A stretch of DNA of 64,000 nucleotides from positions 1 through 64,000 of the forward strand of contig JBEIIG010000007.1 of assembly GCA_040380855.1 (NCBI GenBank). Reading direction: 5' to 3'. Every line of letters starts with the position of its first letter. Position 1 is the first letter of the stretch. The notes below the pieces were generated by a model. It was not told where the DNA came from, made no database searches, and saw only the letters and a list, made by a program, of their open reading frames with translations. Below, in pieces: positions 41,145 through 50,968 of this stretch. The translations under genes were made by a program, and so were the position numbers. The stretch comes from VFMC01 sp040380855 (GTDB lineage: Bacteria; Actinomycetota; Acidimicrobiia; Acidimicrobiales; Ilumatobacteraceae).

Positions 41145-42128
41145 TCAGCGGCGCCAGGGGGCGCTGGGCGACACGGCGCCGGGCGCGGTGAGCACGTCGA
41201 CACCGTCGTCGGTGACGAGGCAGGTGTGCTCGAACTGTGCCGATCGCTTGCCGTCGGCGGTGACCGCGGTCCAGCCGTCGTCGAACGCCATCTTGTGCTG
41301 CCACGTGCCGACGTTGATCATCGGCTCGATCGTGAAGGTCATACCCGGCCGCATGATCATGCTGGCGCGCTGGTCGTAGTAGTGCAGCACCTGGATGTCG
41401 GTGTGGAACTGCTCGCCGATGCCGTGGCCGATGAACGCCCGCACCACGCCGTACCGGTGCGGTTTGGCGGCAGCCTCGATGGCCTTGCCGATGTCGGACA
41501 GCGGGCGCCCGGGCACGACCGCTTCGATACCGCGCCACATCGCTTCCTCGGCCACGCGCACCAGGTTGCGGCTCTCGTCGTCGACCTCACCCACGAAGAA
41601 CGTGGCGTTGGTGTCGCCGTGCACGCCACCCACGTAGCAGGTGACATCGAGGTTGACGATGTCGCCGTCGCGGAGCTGGCGCGAGTCGGGGATGCCGTGA
41701 CAGATCACCTCGTTCACGCTGGTGCACACGCTCTTGGGGTAGCCGCTGTAGTTCAGCGGGCTGGGGTACGCGTTGCGCTCGATGCACAACTGGTGCACGT
41801 AAGCATCGATCTCGTCGGTGGCCACACCCGGGCGCACCATCTCGCCGGCGAGGCGCAGCACCTCGGCCGCCATCGCACCCGCGTGCCGCATGCGTTCGAC
41901 GATGTCGGGGCTCTTCACCCGTGGTTCGGCCCAGCGCCGCACCTCGCCGGTGTCGGCGTAGGGCGGACGCCCGATCGTCGGCGGCACTGCGCGCATCGGG
42001 CTGATCGCGCCCGGCAGCACCCGGCCCTCCAGGGGACGGTGGCACCGCTTGTACTTGCGGCCGCTGCCGCACCAGCACGAGTCGTTGGCCTGGGGCAGGA
42101 CGTCGGGTGGAACGGCGGTCTGGTGCAC
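41145..42128 (-). CDS. map: Methionine aminopeptidase, type I, with N-terminal SEC-C zinc motif
   Basis: The 327-residue enzyme removes the N-terminal Met of new proteins. The N terminus carries a SEC-C-like motif, CWCGSGRKYKRCH (residues 18-30), which binds zinc and may dock the enzyme at the ribosome. The catalytic domain keeps the five metal ligands in NLDVTCYVGGVHGDTN, IGHGIGEQFH, FTIEPMI and QFEHTCLV. The long N-terminal form is known from actinobacteria. GTG start; TAGCCT ends 7 bases upstream and overlaps the flippase stop. Confidence 0.93.
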   Translation of the reverse strand: MHQTAVPPDVLPQANDSCWCGSGRKYKRCHRPLEGRVLPGAISPMRAVPPTIGRPPYADTGEVRRWAEPRVKSPDIVERMRHAGAMAAEVLRLAGEMVRPGVATDEIDAYVHQLCIERNAYPSPLNYSGYPKSVCTSVNEVICHGIPDSRQLRDGDIVNLDVTCYVGGVHGDTNATFFVGEVDDESRNLVRVAEEAMWRGIEAVVPGRPLSDIGKAIEAAAKPHRYGVVRAFIGHGIGEQFHTDIQVLHYYDQRASMIMRPGMTFTIEPMINVGTWQHKMAFDDGWTAVTADGKRSAQFEHTCLVTDDGVDVLTAPGAVSPSAPWRR

Positions 42129-42138
42129 GGCCCCCAGG

Positions 42139-43524
42139 CTAATTCGAAGCGACCGGATCCGTCGCCGAGCGGGGCGTCGACCACCTGCCCATCTGGCTCG
42201 GGCGGAGCCGCCATGTGCGGCTCGCCCACACCAGCACTGTCAGGGCGACCACCGTGTTGGCGGCCAGCCATGCCCAGGCGAAGCCCACCACGCCCACATG
42301 CCCCACGAGCACCAGTGCGAAGGCGAGCACCGCCACGTACTCCGACGAGGCCACGATGACGGCCATCAGGATGCGCTGCCGACCGCGAGCCCACGCGCCT
42401 GCCATCACGACCACGCAGTGAGGGATGGCGGCGAGGCACATCAGGCGCAGCATCGCGACCGTGTCGTGGCGATAGGCGTTGCCCACCAGGCCCAGCACCG
42501 GCTCGGCCGCCACGATCGCCACCATGGCCGACACACCCACCAGTGCGGTCGACGCGAGCATCGCCCGCAGGGTGACCTCGTCGAGCCGCTCGGGTTCGTG
42601 TTCGGCACGCGAGAGCACCACCAGCGACACATACCGCGGCGCGAGGAACAACACGTACGCCATCGACCACGCCAGGTAGTACGAGGCGTTCGCTGCGCCA
42701 CCGAAACGCTCGGTGACCAGCAGCGGCAGCACACCGCTCACCACGATGCCCACGATGTTCGCACCGTTGCCCACCAGCACGGTACGGGCCAGACGACCAC
42801 GCGGCGGCAGCGAGTCCGGCGGTGTGGTGGCGGTCGGACGAACCGACCGTCGCACCACCCCGAGGTTCACGACGGCGACGAACAGCAGCGCCGGCAGCAC
42901 CCACGACAGCACCACGGCATACCGCGGGGCGACGTCGACCAGCACCAGCAGCAGCACCAGCTTCAGCACCGAGAACAGCACGTTCTCGATCGGCACCCAT
43001 GCGCTGCGCCGCAGAGCGATGAGCACGCAGTCCTGCAGGGCGAAGGTCGACCAGGCCACGACCGCCACGAGGAACAAACCCGTCCAGAGCAGGTCGTCGA
43101 CGAGGAACGACAGCGACGGCGTCCAACGGTTCACACCCACCAGGAACACGGCCGCGACCAACAGGCTGAGGCCCACCGCCACGCCGTAGGTGGTGCGCAC
43201 GAACGCACCCGCCCGCCGACCGGCCGCCGGCAGGTAGCGCGGCACGGCGTGCACGAGGTCGAGGGCACCGAGGTTGGAGGCGAGCATGACGGTGTTGATC
43301 ACCGCAGCGTCGAACCCCAGTTGAGCCGGCTCGAGCCGCCGGGCAGCCACCAGCCAGTAGAGCAACCCGACCGCCGAACTGACGAAGCTGCTGCCGATCA
43401 GCACCACCGATGCTCCGCCGATGCTCTCGCCCGCCGAGGCCGCGCGCAGCGACCGGCGGGCACTGCGCCGCGGCATGGCCACGCCCATCACCGCTGCGCC
43501 TGCGGGAGCTGCATCGACCGTCAT
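42139..43524 (-). CDS. Polysaccharide flippase (MOP/Wzx-like)
   Basis: The 461-residue integral membrane protein has 12 to 14 hydrophobic segments along its whole length. The N-terminal phrase SVVLIGSSFVSSAVGLLYWL and the later NGANIVGIVVSGVLPLLVTE fit the oligosaccharide flippase group. It should move lipid-linked glycan units across the membrane. It is the last gene of the polysaccharide unit and overlaps the kinase-like gene by 4 bases (ATGA). No Wzy-type polymerase or chain-length regulator is encoded next to it. Confidence 0.82.
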   Translation of the reverse strand: MTVDAAPAGAAVMGVAMPRRSARRSLRAASAGESIGGASVVLIGSSFVSSAVGLLYWLVAARRLEPAQLGFDAAVINTVMLASNLGALDLVHAVPRYLPAAGRRAGAFVRTTYGVAVGLSLLVAAVFLVGVNRWTPSLSFLVDDLLWTGLFLVAVVAWSTFALQDCVLIALRRSAWVPIENVLFSVLKLVLLLVLVDVAPRYAVVLSWVLPALLFVAVVNLGVVRRSVRPTATTPPDSLPPRGRLARTVLVGNGANIVGIVVSGVLPLLVTERFGGAANASYYLAWSMAYVLFLAPRYVSLVVLSRAEHEPERLDEVTLRAMLASTALVGVSAMVAIVAAEPVLGLVGNAYRHDTVAMLRLMCLAAIPHCVVVMAGAWARGRQRILMAVIVASSEYVAVLAFALVLVGHVGVVGFAWAWLAANTVVALTVLVWASRTWRLRPSQMGRWSTPRSATDPVASN

Positions 43525-44606
43525 CGGGCGCCGCCGATGGCCCAGTGCCGGGCACCGTGGCGCCACAGGGCGTCACCATCGGCCACCGCATCGAGGACCG
43601 GGGCGACCACGTTGCTCATCCAGGCCTTTCCCGGGCCGAAGCGCTCGGCACGCGACACGCCGGTACCGACGTGGTTCAACCAGGCCAGCACGGTGCACAG
43701 CGACGCCGGCAGATCCGGGTTGGCGGCCACCGGGCCGAACGGCGCCATCCGGTGCTCGATCGCCTGCCTCGGGTTGCCGAGTCCGTCGAGCACCGCCGCC
43801 ACCGGCCCCTGGGGGTGCATGGCCAGCAGGTAGTGGGCGAGGTCGATCTCGGGTAGGCCGCGTAACGCCCCGTTCTCCCAGTCGATCAGACCGTGGGCAC
43901 GCCACTGTCCGTTCCCGTCGACCGCTCCCATCACGTTGCCGGGCCAGCAGTCGCCGTGGGTGATCGAGAGCGACAGTTCGCGCCCCGCCAACGACGCACG
44001 CAGCACCGCCCGGATGTGCTCGAGCGCAGCAACTCGCCACGAGGGGAGGCCAGCTGCGGTGAGCGCGGCGATGTGCGGGTCGACGAGTGCATCGACATCG
44101 TCGATACCCAGCACGGTCGTGTCGACCGATCGCTCGTGCACCGACCTGACGAGTTCGAGCGCCGAGCCGACCACCAGCGAGTCGGTGTGTCGCGGTAACG
44201 CCGCACCGGGGAAGGCCGACTCGACCACGTAGCGACAACCACCGGCGACATCGACCACACCCGACTCGAGCAATCGCGGGATCCGGTCGAACAGGTCGAG
44301 CGGCGCAAGCGCGGCAAGCATCTCGGCGTGGCGCCCCAGACCCCCGTTGGCAGTGGGCGACAACGCGAGCTTCACGATCACCGGGTCGTCGTCGAGCAGC
44401 GCGGCGAGCACCGCCACGTCGTTCCGCGTCGGCAGCAGACGGGCACCGACGAGCGGCGAGGCACCGGCCCGGACGTCGTCGAAGGCGTCGAGCACCCGGC
44501 GCGCCGACCGGCTGCGGCGCAGCCGCCGCACCGAATCGCGCCGATCGATGAGGAACTTCCCCACCGGTGCTTCGGCGATCAGACCGATCATGTTCGTCTC
44601 GATCAT
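43521..44606 (-). CDS. APH-like phosphotransferase within the polysaccharide locus
   Basis: The 361-residue kinase-fold protein has SLSITHGDCWPGNVM near residue 215 as catalytic loop and AHGLIDWENGALRGLPEIDLAHYL for metal binding. The key HGDxxxxN and IDWE residues are intact. The N-terminal lobe is divergent (VIVKLALSPTANGG). Placed between a GNAT-like transferase and the flippase, it may phosphorylate a sugar or lipid-linked glycan. Antibiotic resistance is not suggested by context. ATG at 44606 is 5 bases after the upstream stop; coupled translation is likely. Confidence 0.72.
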   Translation of the reverse strand: MIETNMIGLIAEAPVGKFLIDRRDSVRRLRRSRSARRVLDAFDDVRAGASPLVGARLLPTRNDVAVLAALLDDDPVIVKLALSPTANGGLGRHAEMLAALAPLDLFDRIPRLLESGVVDVAGGCRYVVESAFPGAALPRHTDSLVVGSALELVRSVHERSVDTTVLGIDDVDALVDPHIAALTAAGLPSWRVAALEHIRAVLRASLAGRELSLSITHGDCWPGNVMGAVDGNGQWRAHGLIDWENGALRGLPEIDLAHYLLAMHPQGPVAAVLDGLGNPRQAIEHRMAPFGPVAANPDLPASLCTVLAWLNHVGTGVSRAERFGPGKAWMSNVVAPVLDAVADGDALWRHGARHWAIGGAR

Positions 44607-44611
44607 GTCAG

Positions 44612-45742
44612 TCAGCCCGCGTCCTTGAAACCGATGACCCGCTTCACCAACGAACGAGCCGCGATGTCGGTGCGCGACAGGGGCAGGCGCTCGAAGCGGT
44701 ACTCGGCATATGGCACCGGCACCGCACCGAAGTGCTCCTTGTAGCGGGCGAGCGACGCCGAGGCACCCGACTCGCCCATGTTGTAGTGGGTGCTGCCGTA
44801 GGCGTAGGCCTCTTGGATCGCCCGCCACTGCACGGCCTCGCTGGCGTTCACCTGTGCGGCCAGATCGCGGTCGATGGCGGCACGGGTGTCGCGCGTGACG
44901 GGGCCCAGGAACAAGATGGTCGATGCAGCCGGCTTGTCGTCGACATAGGCCACCACCAGCCGGAACCGATCGCCGAGGTGGTCGGCCATCGTCTGCAGCT
45001 TGTCGATCGAGTCGCGTCGTAGCGCTCGACGGCGGGCCAGCCAGAGCGGTTCGTGCTGCTTGGCCGCCCATCGCTCGACCGACTTCAGGTACATCGAGAA
45101 GTGGTCGTCGAGCAGTGCCCCCGTGGTGTCGACCTCGACACGCATGTCGGATCGTTCGGTGCGCACGATCTTGCGACGGGTCGACTTCGACAGCGACGCC
45201 AGATGCGCCTCGGGACTGTCGAACAGGCGGACGACGTGGGCCAGGCGAGGCAGCACCGTGACGCCCGTCCCCGACACCCCTTCCCACAGCGACGCCTCGA
45301 GCGGGTCGATGCGCAGCGCCACCCGCAAGGCACCGATACTGCGCAGGTCTGCCACCATCACCTCCACGGCGCCTGCGTCGAGCCCGGCCCCGGCGGGACC
45401 GCCCATACCCCATCCCTGCGGGAACGACCACAGTTGACCGCCCAGCCCGCGCAGTCCACTGCGCTGCACCATCGGCAGTACGAAGCGACGGCCGTCGTCG
45501 AACTCGTACAGCCGGCTGGCGTCGCTGCAGTGCTCGACGGCGCAGAGCGCGTCGGTCCACTCGGGTGTGTGCTCGGGCAGGGCGCCCGGATCGAACGCCA
45601 CCACCGCACGCCAGATGTCGCGTGGTGCCGGCGATGTGACGACCCCGCCGTTGCTCACCCGACCGAAGCGCCGCTGCGACGGCGGTCGGAGCGAGACGTC
45701 GCCCGGTGCGAGGACGGGAAGTGGTGTGATGACACTGGCCAT
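44612..45742 (-). CDS. GNAT/FemAB-type acyltransferase
   Basis: The 376-residue protein has two GNAT-like halves. The N-terminal half includes RRFVLPMVQRSGLRGLGGQLWSFPQGW. The C-terminal one includes SKSTRRKIVRTE and FRLVVAYVDDKPAASTILFL, with STHYNMGESGASASLARYKEHFGA at the end. This is the pattern of the Acetyltransf_6 (BioF2-like/FemAB) group found in many polysaccharide loci, which transfers an acyl or aminoacyl group to a sugar. ATG at 45742 with GGAGG 9 bases upstream; only 2 bases after the GH16 stop. Confidence 0.75.
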   Translation of the reverse strand: MASVITPLPVLAPGDVSLRPPSQRRFGRVSNGGVVTSPAPRDIWRAVVAFDPGALPEHTPEWTDALCAVEHCSDASRLYEFDDGRRFVLPMVQRSGLRGLGGQLWSFPQGWGMGGPAGAGLDAGAVEVMVADLRSIGALRVALRIDPLEASLWEGVSGTGVTVLPRLAHVVRLFDSPEAHLASLSKSTRRKIVRTERSDMRVEVDTTGALLDDHFSMYLKSVERWAAKQHEPLWLARRRALRRDSIDKLQTMADHLGDRFRLVVAYVDDKPAASTILFLGPVTRDTRAAIDRDLAAQVNASEAVQWRAIQEAYAYGSTHYNMGESGASASLARYKEHFGAVPVPYAEYRFERLPLSRTDIAARSLVKRVIGFKDAG

Positions 45743-45744
45743 GG

Positions 45745-46623
45745 TCAGGATCCTCCGATCGATTGCCACACCCGCACGTAGTCGACGGCGAAGGTGGTGG
45801 GGAAGGCGGCGGGATCAGGAGTGCCGGCCCGGCCGCCGCCGACAGCCAGGTTCAGCAACAGGTACATCGGGGTCGTCGGCACGAGGGCCGGGTCGGTCAC
45901 CCGACCCGCCTCGACGCCGTCGACATAGAAGACGACAGCCTCGGGCGACCAGTGCATGCCGAACACCCGCCATGTCCCGCTGATGTCGCCGGTGGCGAGT
46001 TCGACGCGCTGCGAACGTCGAACACCGTCGACGCGTTGGTGCACGTGCATCGTCACCAGATCGGGTCGGATGCCGTACCACTCGGCGATGTCGATCTCGG
46101 GCAGACTGCGGTTGTCGGCCGACAGCAGCCAGATCGCAGGCCACGTCCCCGCCCCGACCGGCAGCCTCACCCGCGCCTCGACGAAGCCGTAGGTGAAGGC
46201 GAACGACGGCAGCTCGCCGCGATGCGACGAGCGCGCGCCCGTCGAGACCATTCCCGAGCGGTACGGCAGGGTGTCGCCGGTCGTGGTGCGCTGCGGAATC
46301 GCGTCGGCGGTGAGGACCAGCGAACCGTCGGCGAGGCCGACCGCCTCGGGTCGGTACCACTCCAGTTCAGCGTTGGTCGCGATCGTGCAGCCACCGTCGA
46401 CCTGCCACCAGTAGCACGTCCGCCAGATGTCGCCCAGGCCACCGCGCTCGAACTCGTCGGAGAACACCAGGCGCCACTGCTCGCCGGTGTCGACCGGTGC
46501 CTGCGGTTCGGGAACCCCCGGCGTGCAGGCCACCACGACGAGGACGAGCAGCCCCAGCAGCGTCGCTGGAAGCGTCGGCCGGCCGAGCCTGGCCCGCCAC
46601 CGGCCCGAAGGCTCGCACCTCAT
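45745..46623 (-). CDS. GH16-family glycan hydrolase, lipoprotein
   Basis: The 292-residue protein has a lipoprotein signal ending LVLVVVACTPG (Cys near residue 30). A GH16 domain begins WRLVFSDEFERGG, contains the catalytic motif SLPEIDIAEWYG (ExDxxE with both Glu) and ends FAVDYVRVWQS. GH16 enzymes cut beta-1,3 or beta-1,4 glucans and galactans or act as transglycosylases. Encoded inside a polysaccharide operon, it may trim or anchor the secreted polymer. Overlaps the deacetylase gene stop by 4 bases (ATGA). Confidence 0.85.
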   Translation of the reverse strand: MRCEPSGRWRARLGRPTLPATLLGLLVLVVVACTPGVPEPQAPVDTGEQWRLVFSDEFERGGLGDIWRTCYWWQVDGGCTIATNAELEWYRPEAVGLADGSLVLTADAIPQRTTTGDTLPYRSGMVSTGARSSHRGELPSFAFTYGFVEARVRLPVGAGTWPAIWLLSADNRSLPEIDIAEWYGIRPDLVTMHVHQRVDGVRRSQRVELATGDISGTWRVFGMHWSPEAVVFYVDGVEAGRVTDPALVPTTPMYLLLNLAVGGGRAGTPDPAAFPTTFAVDYVRVWQSIGGS

Positions 46624-47408
46624 GAGGCTCCCTGCACGACGTGCTGGGCGCGACGTACGAAGCGGTGCCCCACCTGTCGGGCGACGCGTCGCCCGGCGGG
46701 ACGATCGGGCACCGACACCAAGCGGGTCCACAGGTCGTCGGCCGTGGTGGTGCCGTTCACGACCAGTCGCGACAACCGATAGCGGTCCTCGCCCACATGG
46801 CTCCACGCATCGCGCACCGCGCATGCAGAGTCGAACCCTGCCGACACCACCAGGTCGCGCACCGGCCGCGAGAAGAAGCCGTGCGGGTAGGCGAACGAAC
46901 GGACCGGTGAACCCAACCGCTGTTCGAGATCGCAGCGCGATTGCTCGACCTCGCGCCGGGCCCGCTCGACGCCCACCAGGTCGAGTTGGGGATGGCTGAC
47001 GGTGTGCGCCCCGCACTCGATGCCCATTGCACTCAGCGATTCCACGTCGCTCCAACTCATCATCGGTTTGTCGCGCTCGGCCTCCATGGGCATCCACGAA
47101 CTCGTACCGCCGAGGCAACCCGTGACGAGGTAGATCGTCGCCGGCATCGACCGTTGTTCGAGCAGCGGTGCGGCGTGTGTGGCGAAGTCGGCGCGGCCGT
47201 CGTCGAATGTGATCGCCAGTGGTCGCGGGGGCAGCGCTGCTCGGTCGACGGCGTCGACCAACTCGCTGACGCTCACGCAGGTGAAGCCGAGCTCGTCGAT
47301 CACGGCGAGGTGTTCGGCGAACAGGCCGGGGTCGACGCACCAGCGCCGGTACTCGGGTGTCCACTGCTCGTCGACCGAGTGATAGAGCAGCACGGGGATC
47401 GGATTCAT
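46620..47408 (-). CDS. Polysaccharide deacetylase (NodB homology)
   Basis: The 262-residue enzyme has PVLLYHSVDE near the start, the NodB motif I AITFDDGRADF with the catalytic and metal Asp, motif II HTVSHP with the HxxxH zinc pair, and FAYPHGFFS as motif III. It removes acetyl groups from N-acetyl sugars. No signal peptide precedes the domain, so it may act on lipid-linked intermediates in the cytoplasm, or be exported by another route. It starts 11 bases after the GT2 stop and leads into the GH16 gene. Confidence 0.87.
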   Translation of the reverse strand: MNPIPVLLYHSVDEQWTPEYRRWCVDPGLFAEHLAVIDELGFTCVSVSELVDAVDRAALPPRPLAITFDDGRADFATHAAPLLEQRSMPATIYLVTGCLGGTSSWMPMEAERDKPMMSWSDVESLSAMGIECGAHTVSHPQLDLVGVERARREVEQSRCDLEQRLGSPVRSFAYPHGFFSRPVRDLVVSAGFDSACAVRDAWSHVGEDRYRLSRLVVNGTTTADDLWTRLVSVPDRPAGRRVARQVGHRFVRRAQHVVQGAS

Positions 47409-47419
47409 CGCGCCACCCC

Positions 47420-48649
47420 TCAGGCGGCTCGTCGCGTCGCCAGCTGCCGCTGGAGACGCACCGACTCGGCGTAGGCGAGCGGTCCGTGCCGCAGGCCCCG
47501 CCACTCGGCCCGTCGCAGCTCGGGCGGGAAGGCGTCGCTGCGACCTTCGTTCTTCGCCGAGTCGGACGACAGCAGCATCTTCACCCCGGCGGGCAGACGA
47601 CGCAGTACCGATGGTGCGGTGCCGCGATGGGTCATGAACTTGGTGAAGACGGCGGCGAGGCCGCAGCCGTAGTCCTCGAGCTGGCGCAGCAACGCCTGAT
47701 CGGTGGTGTGCGACGGGTGCCACAGCACCGCTGCAGGCTGGCGGACCAACAGGTGCCCGGCCTGCAGCAGGCGCACGGAGATGTCGATGTCTTCACCACC
47801 ACGGGCGGGTGTGCCCGCCCCGAGTGCCGTGTCGAAGCCGCCGAGGGCGCGCAGGGCCTCGGCCCGGAACGACATGTTGGCCCCGGTGCCGAGCAGGCGC
47901 GGGTGGAAGGGGAACACGGGCGACGGCAGCGGATCGAGCGACAGGTGGTACTCGGCCTCGTGGAAGTCGAGCAGGTAGCCACCGAACTCCTGGAACAACA
48001 GCTCCGACCGCGAACCGAGCGATGTGGGCAGCACGCTGCCGCTCACACAGACGGCACCAGGTACCCCGGCAAAGGTGGCGCCGATGGCCGTCAGCCATGC
48101 CGGGTCGGGCTCGACATCGTCGTCGGTGAAGGCGATGAACTTGCCCTCGGCCACGGCGAGGCCGCAGTTGCGGGCCCGGGCGAGGCCCGGTACGGGTTCG
48201 ACCACATAGCGCACTGCGTCGCCGAACTCGCCCACGACCTGCGCTGTCGAGTCGTCGTCGGGCGCGTTGTCGACGACGATCACCTCGTGCTCGGGTCCGT
48301 CGAGCGACAGCACCTGGGTGAGGGCGTTGCGCAGTTTGTCGGCCCGGTTGCGGGTGCAGATCACCACCGACATCGGCCCCGCCGGTGGCGTGCTGCGCAA
48401 CCGGTTGGTGGGCACCTCGCCGAGCAACTGCGACTCGAGAGTCGGGGTGAGTTCGCCGTGCTCGAGGGGCATCACGTCGACGCCCACCGGCCACCCTTGG
48501 TTGCGCAGCAGCACCATCGCCCGTTGCATGCCCGCACGCTCGGCAGCAGGGGTGCGCCAGGTGGCGGTGCCCGCATCGAGGTCGACGCTGGCAACTGCCA
48601 GCGGACCTCCCGCAGCGGTGATCTTGGTGTTGATGTTGACGTGTTGCAC
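47420..48649 (-). CDS. Glycosyltransferase family 2 with N-terminal extension
   Basis: The 409-residue transferase has an extra N-terminal region (1-90) before the GT2 fold, which starts MSVVICTRNRADKLRNAL. The fold includes EVIVVDNAPDDDST, the metal motif AFTDDDVEPDPAW and the acceptor region ARGGEDIDISVRLLQAG with the catalytic acid in ED. It transfers a sugar from a nucleotide donor to a growing glycan at the inner face of the membrane. The 78-base gap to the upstream GT-C-like gene holds nothing clear apart from a GGAGGAACC-type ribosome binding site on the minus strand. Confidence 0.85.
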   Translation of the reverse strand: MQHVNINTKITAAGGPLAVASVDLDAGTATWRTPAAERAGMQRAMVLLRNQGWPVGVDVMPLEHGELTPTLESQLLGEVPTNRLRSTPPAGPMSVVICTRNRADKLRNALTQVLSLDGPEHEVIVVDNAPDDDSTAQVVGEFGDAVRYVVEPVPGLARARNCGLAVAEGKFIAFTDDDVEPDPAWLTAIGATFAGVPGAVCVSGSVLPTSLGSRSELLFQEFGGYLLDFHEAEYHLSLDPLPSPVFPFHPRLLGTGANMSFRAEALRALGGFDTALGAGTPARGGEDIDISVRLLQAGHLLVRQPAAVLWHPSHTTDQALLRQLEDYGCGLAAVFTKFMTHRGTAPSVLRRLPAGVKMLLSSDSAKNEGRSDAFPPELRRAEWRGLRHGPLAYAESVRLQRQLATRRAA

Positions 48650-48727
48650 GGGGTTCCTCCGAGTGCGGTCGAGAGCTGAAAGGGGTCGAGGAAGGGCGAT
48701 GGGACGGGCGACGCGGCGAGCAGCCGG

Positions 48728-50968
48728 TCAGGGCAGGATCCGGAACAACCAGCTGTCGTCGACATGGGTGATGGCGACGAACCGCTGGTTGGTGGCGAGC
48801 AGGGCGAGGGCGTCGTCGACATCGGTGAAGGGCCATCCGCCTTCGGCTCGCAATTCCTCGACCATGCTCGGCGTGACGGTGAGGTAGGCGGTGCCCGGTC
48901 GTAGCGACGTGAGGTTGTCGGCCACCCGGTCGAGTTGTTCGCTGAACGGCACCCCTGAGGTGCGGTCGAGCATCTCGACCACCGACGGCGACCACTCGTC
49001 GTCGTAGTCGACCATCGGATAGGTGGCGGTCTGGTTGAGCGGCCCGATCGACACGAAGTGGGCGCCGAGGTACCGCTTGTCGGGCAGCGATCCGAGAAGC
49101 CGTTCGATCGCCACCTCACCGGTGGTGAGGTTGTTCTGCCGCTCGCGGCCGAAGTGGGCCACCATGAATCCGGCCGTGACGGCAAGCACCAGCGCGGCCA
49201 CCACCGGCCACCGCACCCGATGAGGTCGGGCCATCACACCAGCGGCGGCGATGGCCACGAGGCCGGGAAGTGAGTACAGGTACACCCGGTAGATCGCCTC
49301 GCCTCCGTAGGCGTTGATCAGCACGATCACGAACGGGGTGACGGCGATGAGCACCGCCATGCCCAGCCGGGCACCGGCCCGGCTGGCCCGCACGAGGCAC
49401 AGCACTGCGAGCAGCCAGACGGCCACCACGAACAGCCGGGTGAGGTCGCCGACGAGCGCATAGGTGGGCGGTGGCACCGCACCGATGCGATTGCCGGCGA
49501 TGTTGTTCGTCACGGCGCCACCGAACCCGAGGTCGTATCCCTGGCTGGCGAAATACGGCAGACAGCGCACCGCCCACGCACTGGTCACCAGTGCACCCGT
49601 GAGCAGCAGCCGCCAGTCGCGGATCCACCCGATGGCCACGGCGGCAGCGATGGGCAACACCACGGCAGCGGGCGTGAGTGCATGGGTGATGAGCACGCCG
49701 GCGAACACCAGCACCACGCACAACCGCCGCGCCACCACGACCGGCCGGTACACGAGAGGCCCTTCGAGCGTGGCATCGGGACCGAGACGACGGACGACAC
49801 CGGCGAGCGGACGCACCCGCCACGGCCAGTGCGGTCGACCGGCGACGGGAACCACGAACCAACTGCACACCAACCTCAGCACGGTGATGCCGTAGAAGGT
49901 GGCGACCGACTGCGGCGAGAAGTAGTTCTGCCCCACCCAATCGGTCACGAGGAACAGCAGCGTCGCGAGGTTGGCCACCCGCACATCGGTGGTGAGCCGG
50001 CGGACCAGGCTCCACACCGCCACGAGGATGAACGCCGTCACCCCCAGTTGCCACCAGGCCGCGTACGACTCGGGGTCGAGGCCGGTGGCGCCGCGCACCA
50101 GTGCGCCGGCGCCGAAGAACCCCGAGAACGTGTTGTAGATGTCGAGGTCGGTGTGCAGTCGGCCGGTGGTGTCGAGCAACCGCATCACGCCGAGGTGCTT
50201 GTACGACCACGGGTAACGGATCGTCGACACCACCATCGGCAACGTGGCGTACAAGATGACGGCCACCAGGCCGACCCCGGTGATCACCCGCAGCGGCTCG
50301 GGGTTCCGGGCGATCGCTGCCCGCACTGCCAGCACCACGGCGATGCCGAGCGCCACCAGCCACAGCACGGGCAGGCGGGCCACCAGGCCCCAGTCGCCGA
50401 TGTCGTCGGTGGCGATCCGCGACAGCGTGCTGGCCCAGAGCGCGAACGCCGCCGTCAGCAGCACGAGGTGCGTCGTGCCGAGTTGCCACCACCAGGTGCG
50501 CATCGCGGCGACGGGCCCGAGCGGGGCGAGCTCGGTGCGCCGACTCCGTCGGGCACGCTGGTCGATCACCCCGTGAGCGATCGTCAGTACAGCCACCATC
50601 GCCGCGGTGACGGCGCGAGGCTGCCACCACGACAGGCTCAGCATCACGTGGGCCACGATCGACCAGGTGGCCATGCTGGTCGCAACCGTCACCACGAAGG
50701 CTTCGGCCCGGTCGACCGCTGCCACCAGCCGCACCAGCAGCAGGCCGGGCAGGGCGAGGAGCACGACGGCCAGCAGCGCGCCGACGAGCGGTCCGCGCCA
50801 GCCCAGGGCGATGGCGGTGGCGCCGGCCAGCCCCACCACGGTCACCGGGTGCACGCCCACACGGGGCAGCCGGGGCGAGGCGACATCGGTCTCGACGACC
50901 GACCCCTTGGCGGAACTGCGGGCGGGGGCAAGCAGCATCGAGAGCCAGCTCTCGGTGATGTCGATCAT
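48728..50968 (-). CDS. Large GT-C-like membrane protein of the polysaccharide locus
   Basis: The 746-residue protein has about 14 to 16 membrane segments and a soluble C-terminal tail (about 640-746). Loop phrases include RLLDTTGRLHTDLDIYNTFSG near 240 and VTDWVGQNYFSPQSVATFYG near 340. Membrane proteins of this shape are common in actinobacterial surface-glycan loci and are thought to be GT-C transferases using polyprenyl-phosphate sugars. This is inference: no firm catalytic motif can be named, though the TDLDIYNTF loop is acidic as expected for a catalytic first loop. Overlaps the GT2 gene upstream by 4 bases. Confidence 0.65.
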   Translation of the reverse strand: MIDITESWLSMLLAPARSSAKGSVVETDVASPRLPRVGVHPVTVVGLAGATAIALGWRGPLVGALLAVVLLALPGLLLVRLVAAVDRAEAFVVTVATSMATWSIVAHVMLSLSWWQPRAVTAAMVAVLTIAHGVIDQRARRSRRTELAPLGPVAAMRTWWWQLGTTHLVLLTAAFALWASTLSRIATDDIGDWGLVARLPVLWLVALGIAVVLAVRAAIARNPEPLRVITGVGLVAVILYATLPMVVSTIRYPWSYKHLGVMRLLDTTGRLHTDLDIYNTFSGFFGAGALVRGATGLDPESYAAWWQLGVTAFILVAVWSLVRRLTTDVRVANLATLLFLVTDWVGQNYFSPQSVATFYGITVLRLVCSWFVVPVAGRPHWPWRVRPLAGVVRRLGPDATLEGPLVYRPVVVARRLCVVLVFAGVLITHALTPAAVVLPIAAAVAIGWIRDWRLLLTGALVTSAWAVRCLPYFASQGYDLGFGGAVTNNIAGNRIGAVPPPTYALVGDLTRLFVVAVWLLAVLCLVRASRAGARLGMAVLIAVTPFVIVLINAYGGEAIYRVYLYSLPGLVAIAAAGVMARPHRVRWPVVAALVLAVTAGFMVAHFGRERQNNLTTGEVAIERLLGSLPDKRYLGAHFVSIGPLNQTATYPMVDYDDEWSPSVVEMLDRTSGVPFSEQLDRVADNLTSLRPGTAYLTVTPSMVEELRAEGGWPFTDVDDALALLATNQRFVAITHVDDSWLFRILP

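Noticed and set aside
43521..44606. Aminoglycoside resistance gene
   Set aside because: The fold motif is shared by many sugar and lipid kinases, and the genomic setting is a glycan operon, not a mobile or resistance region.
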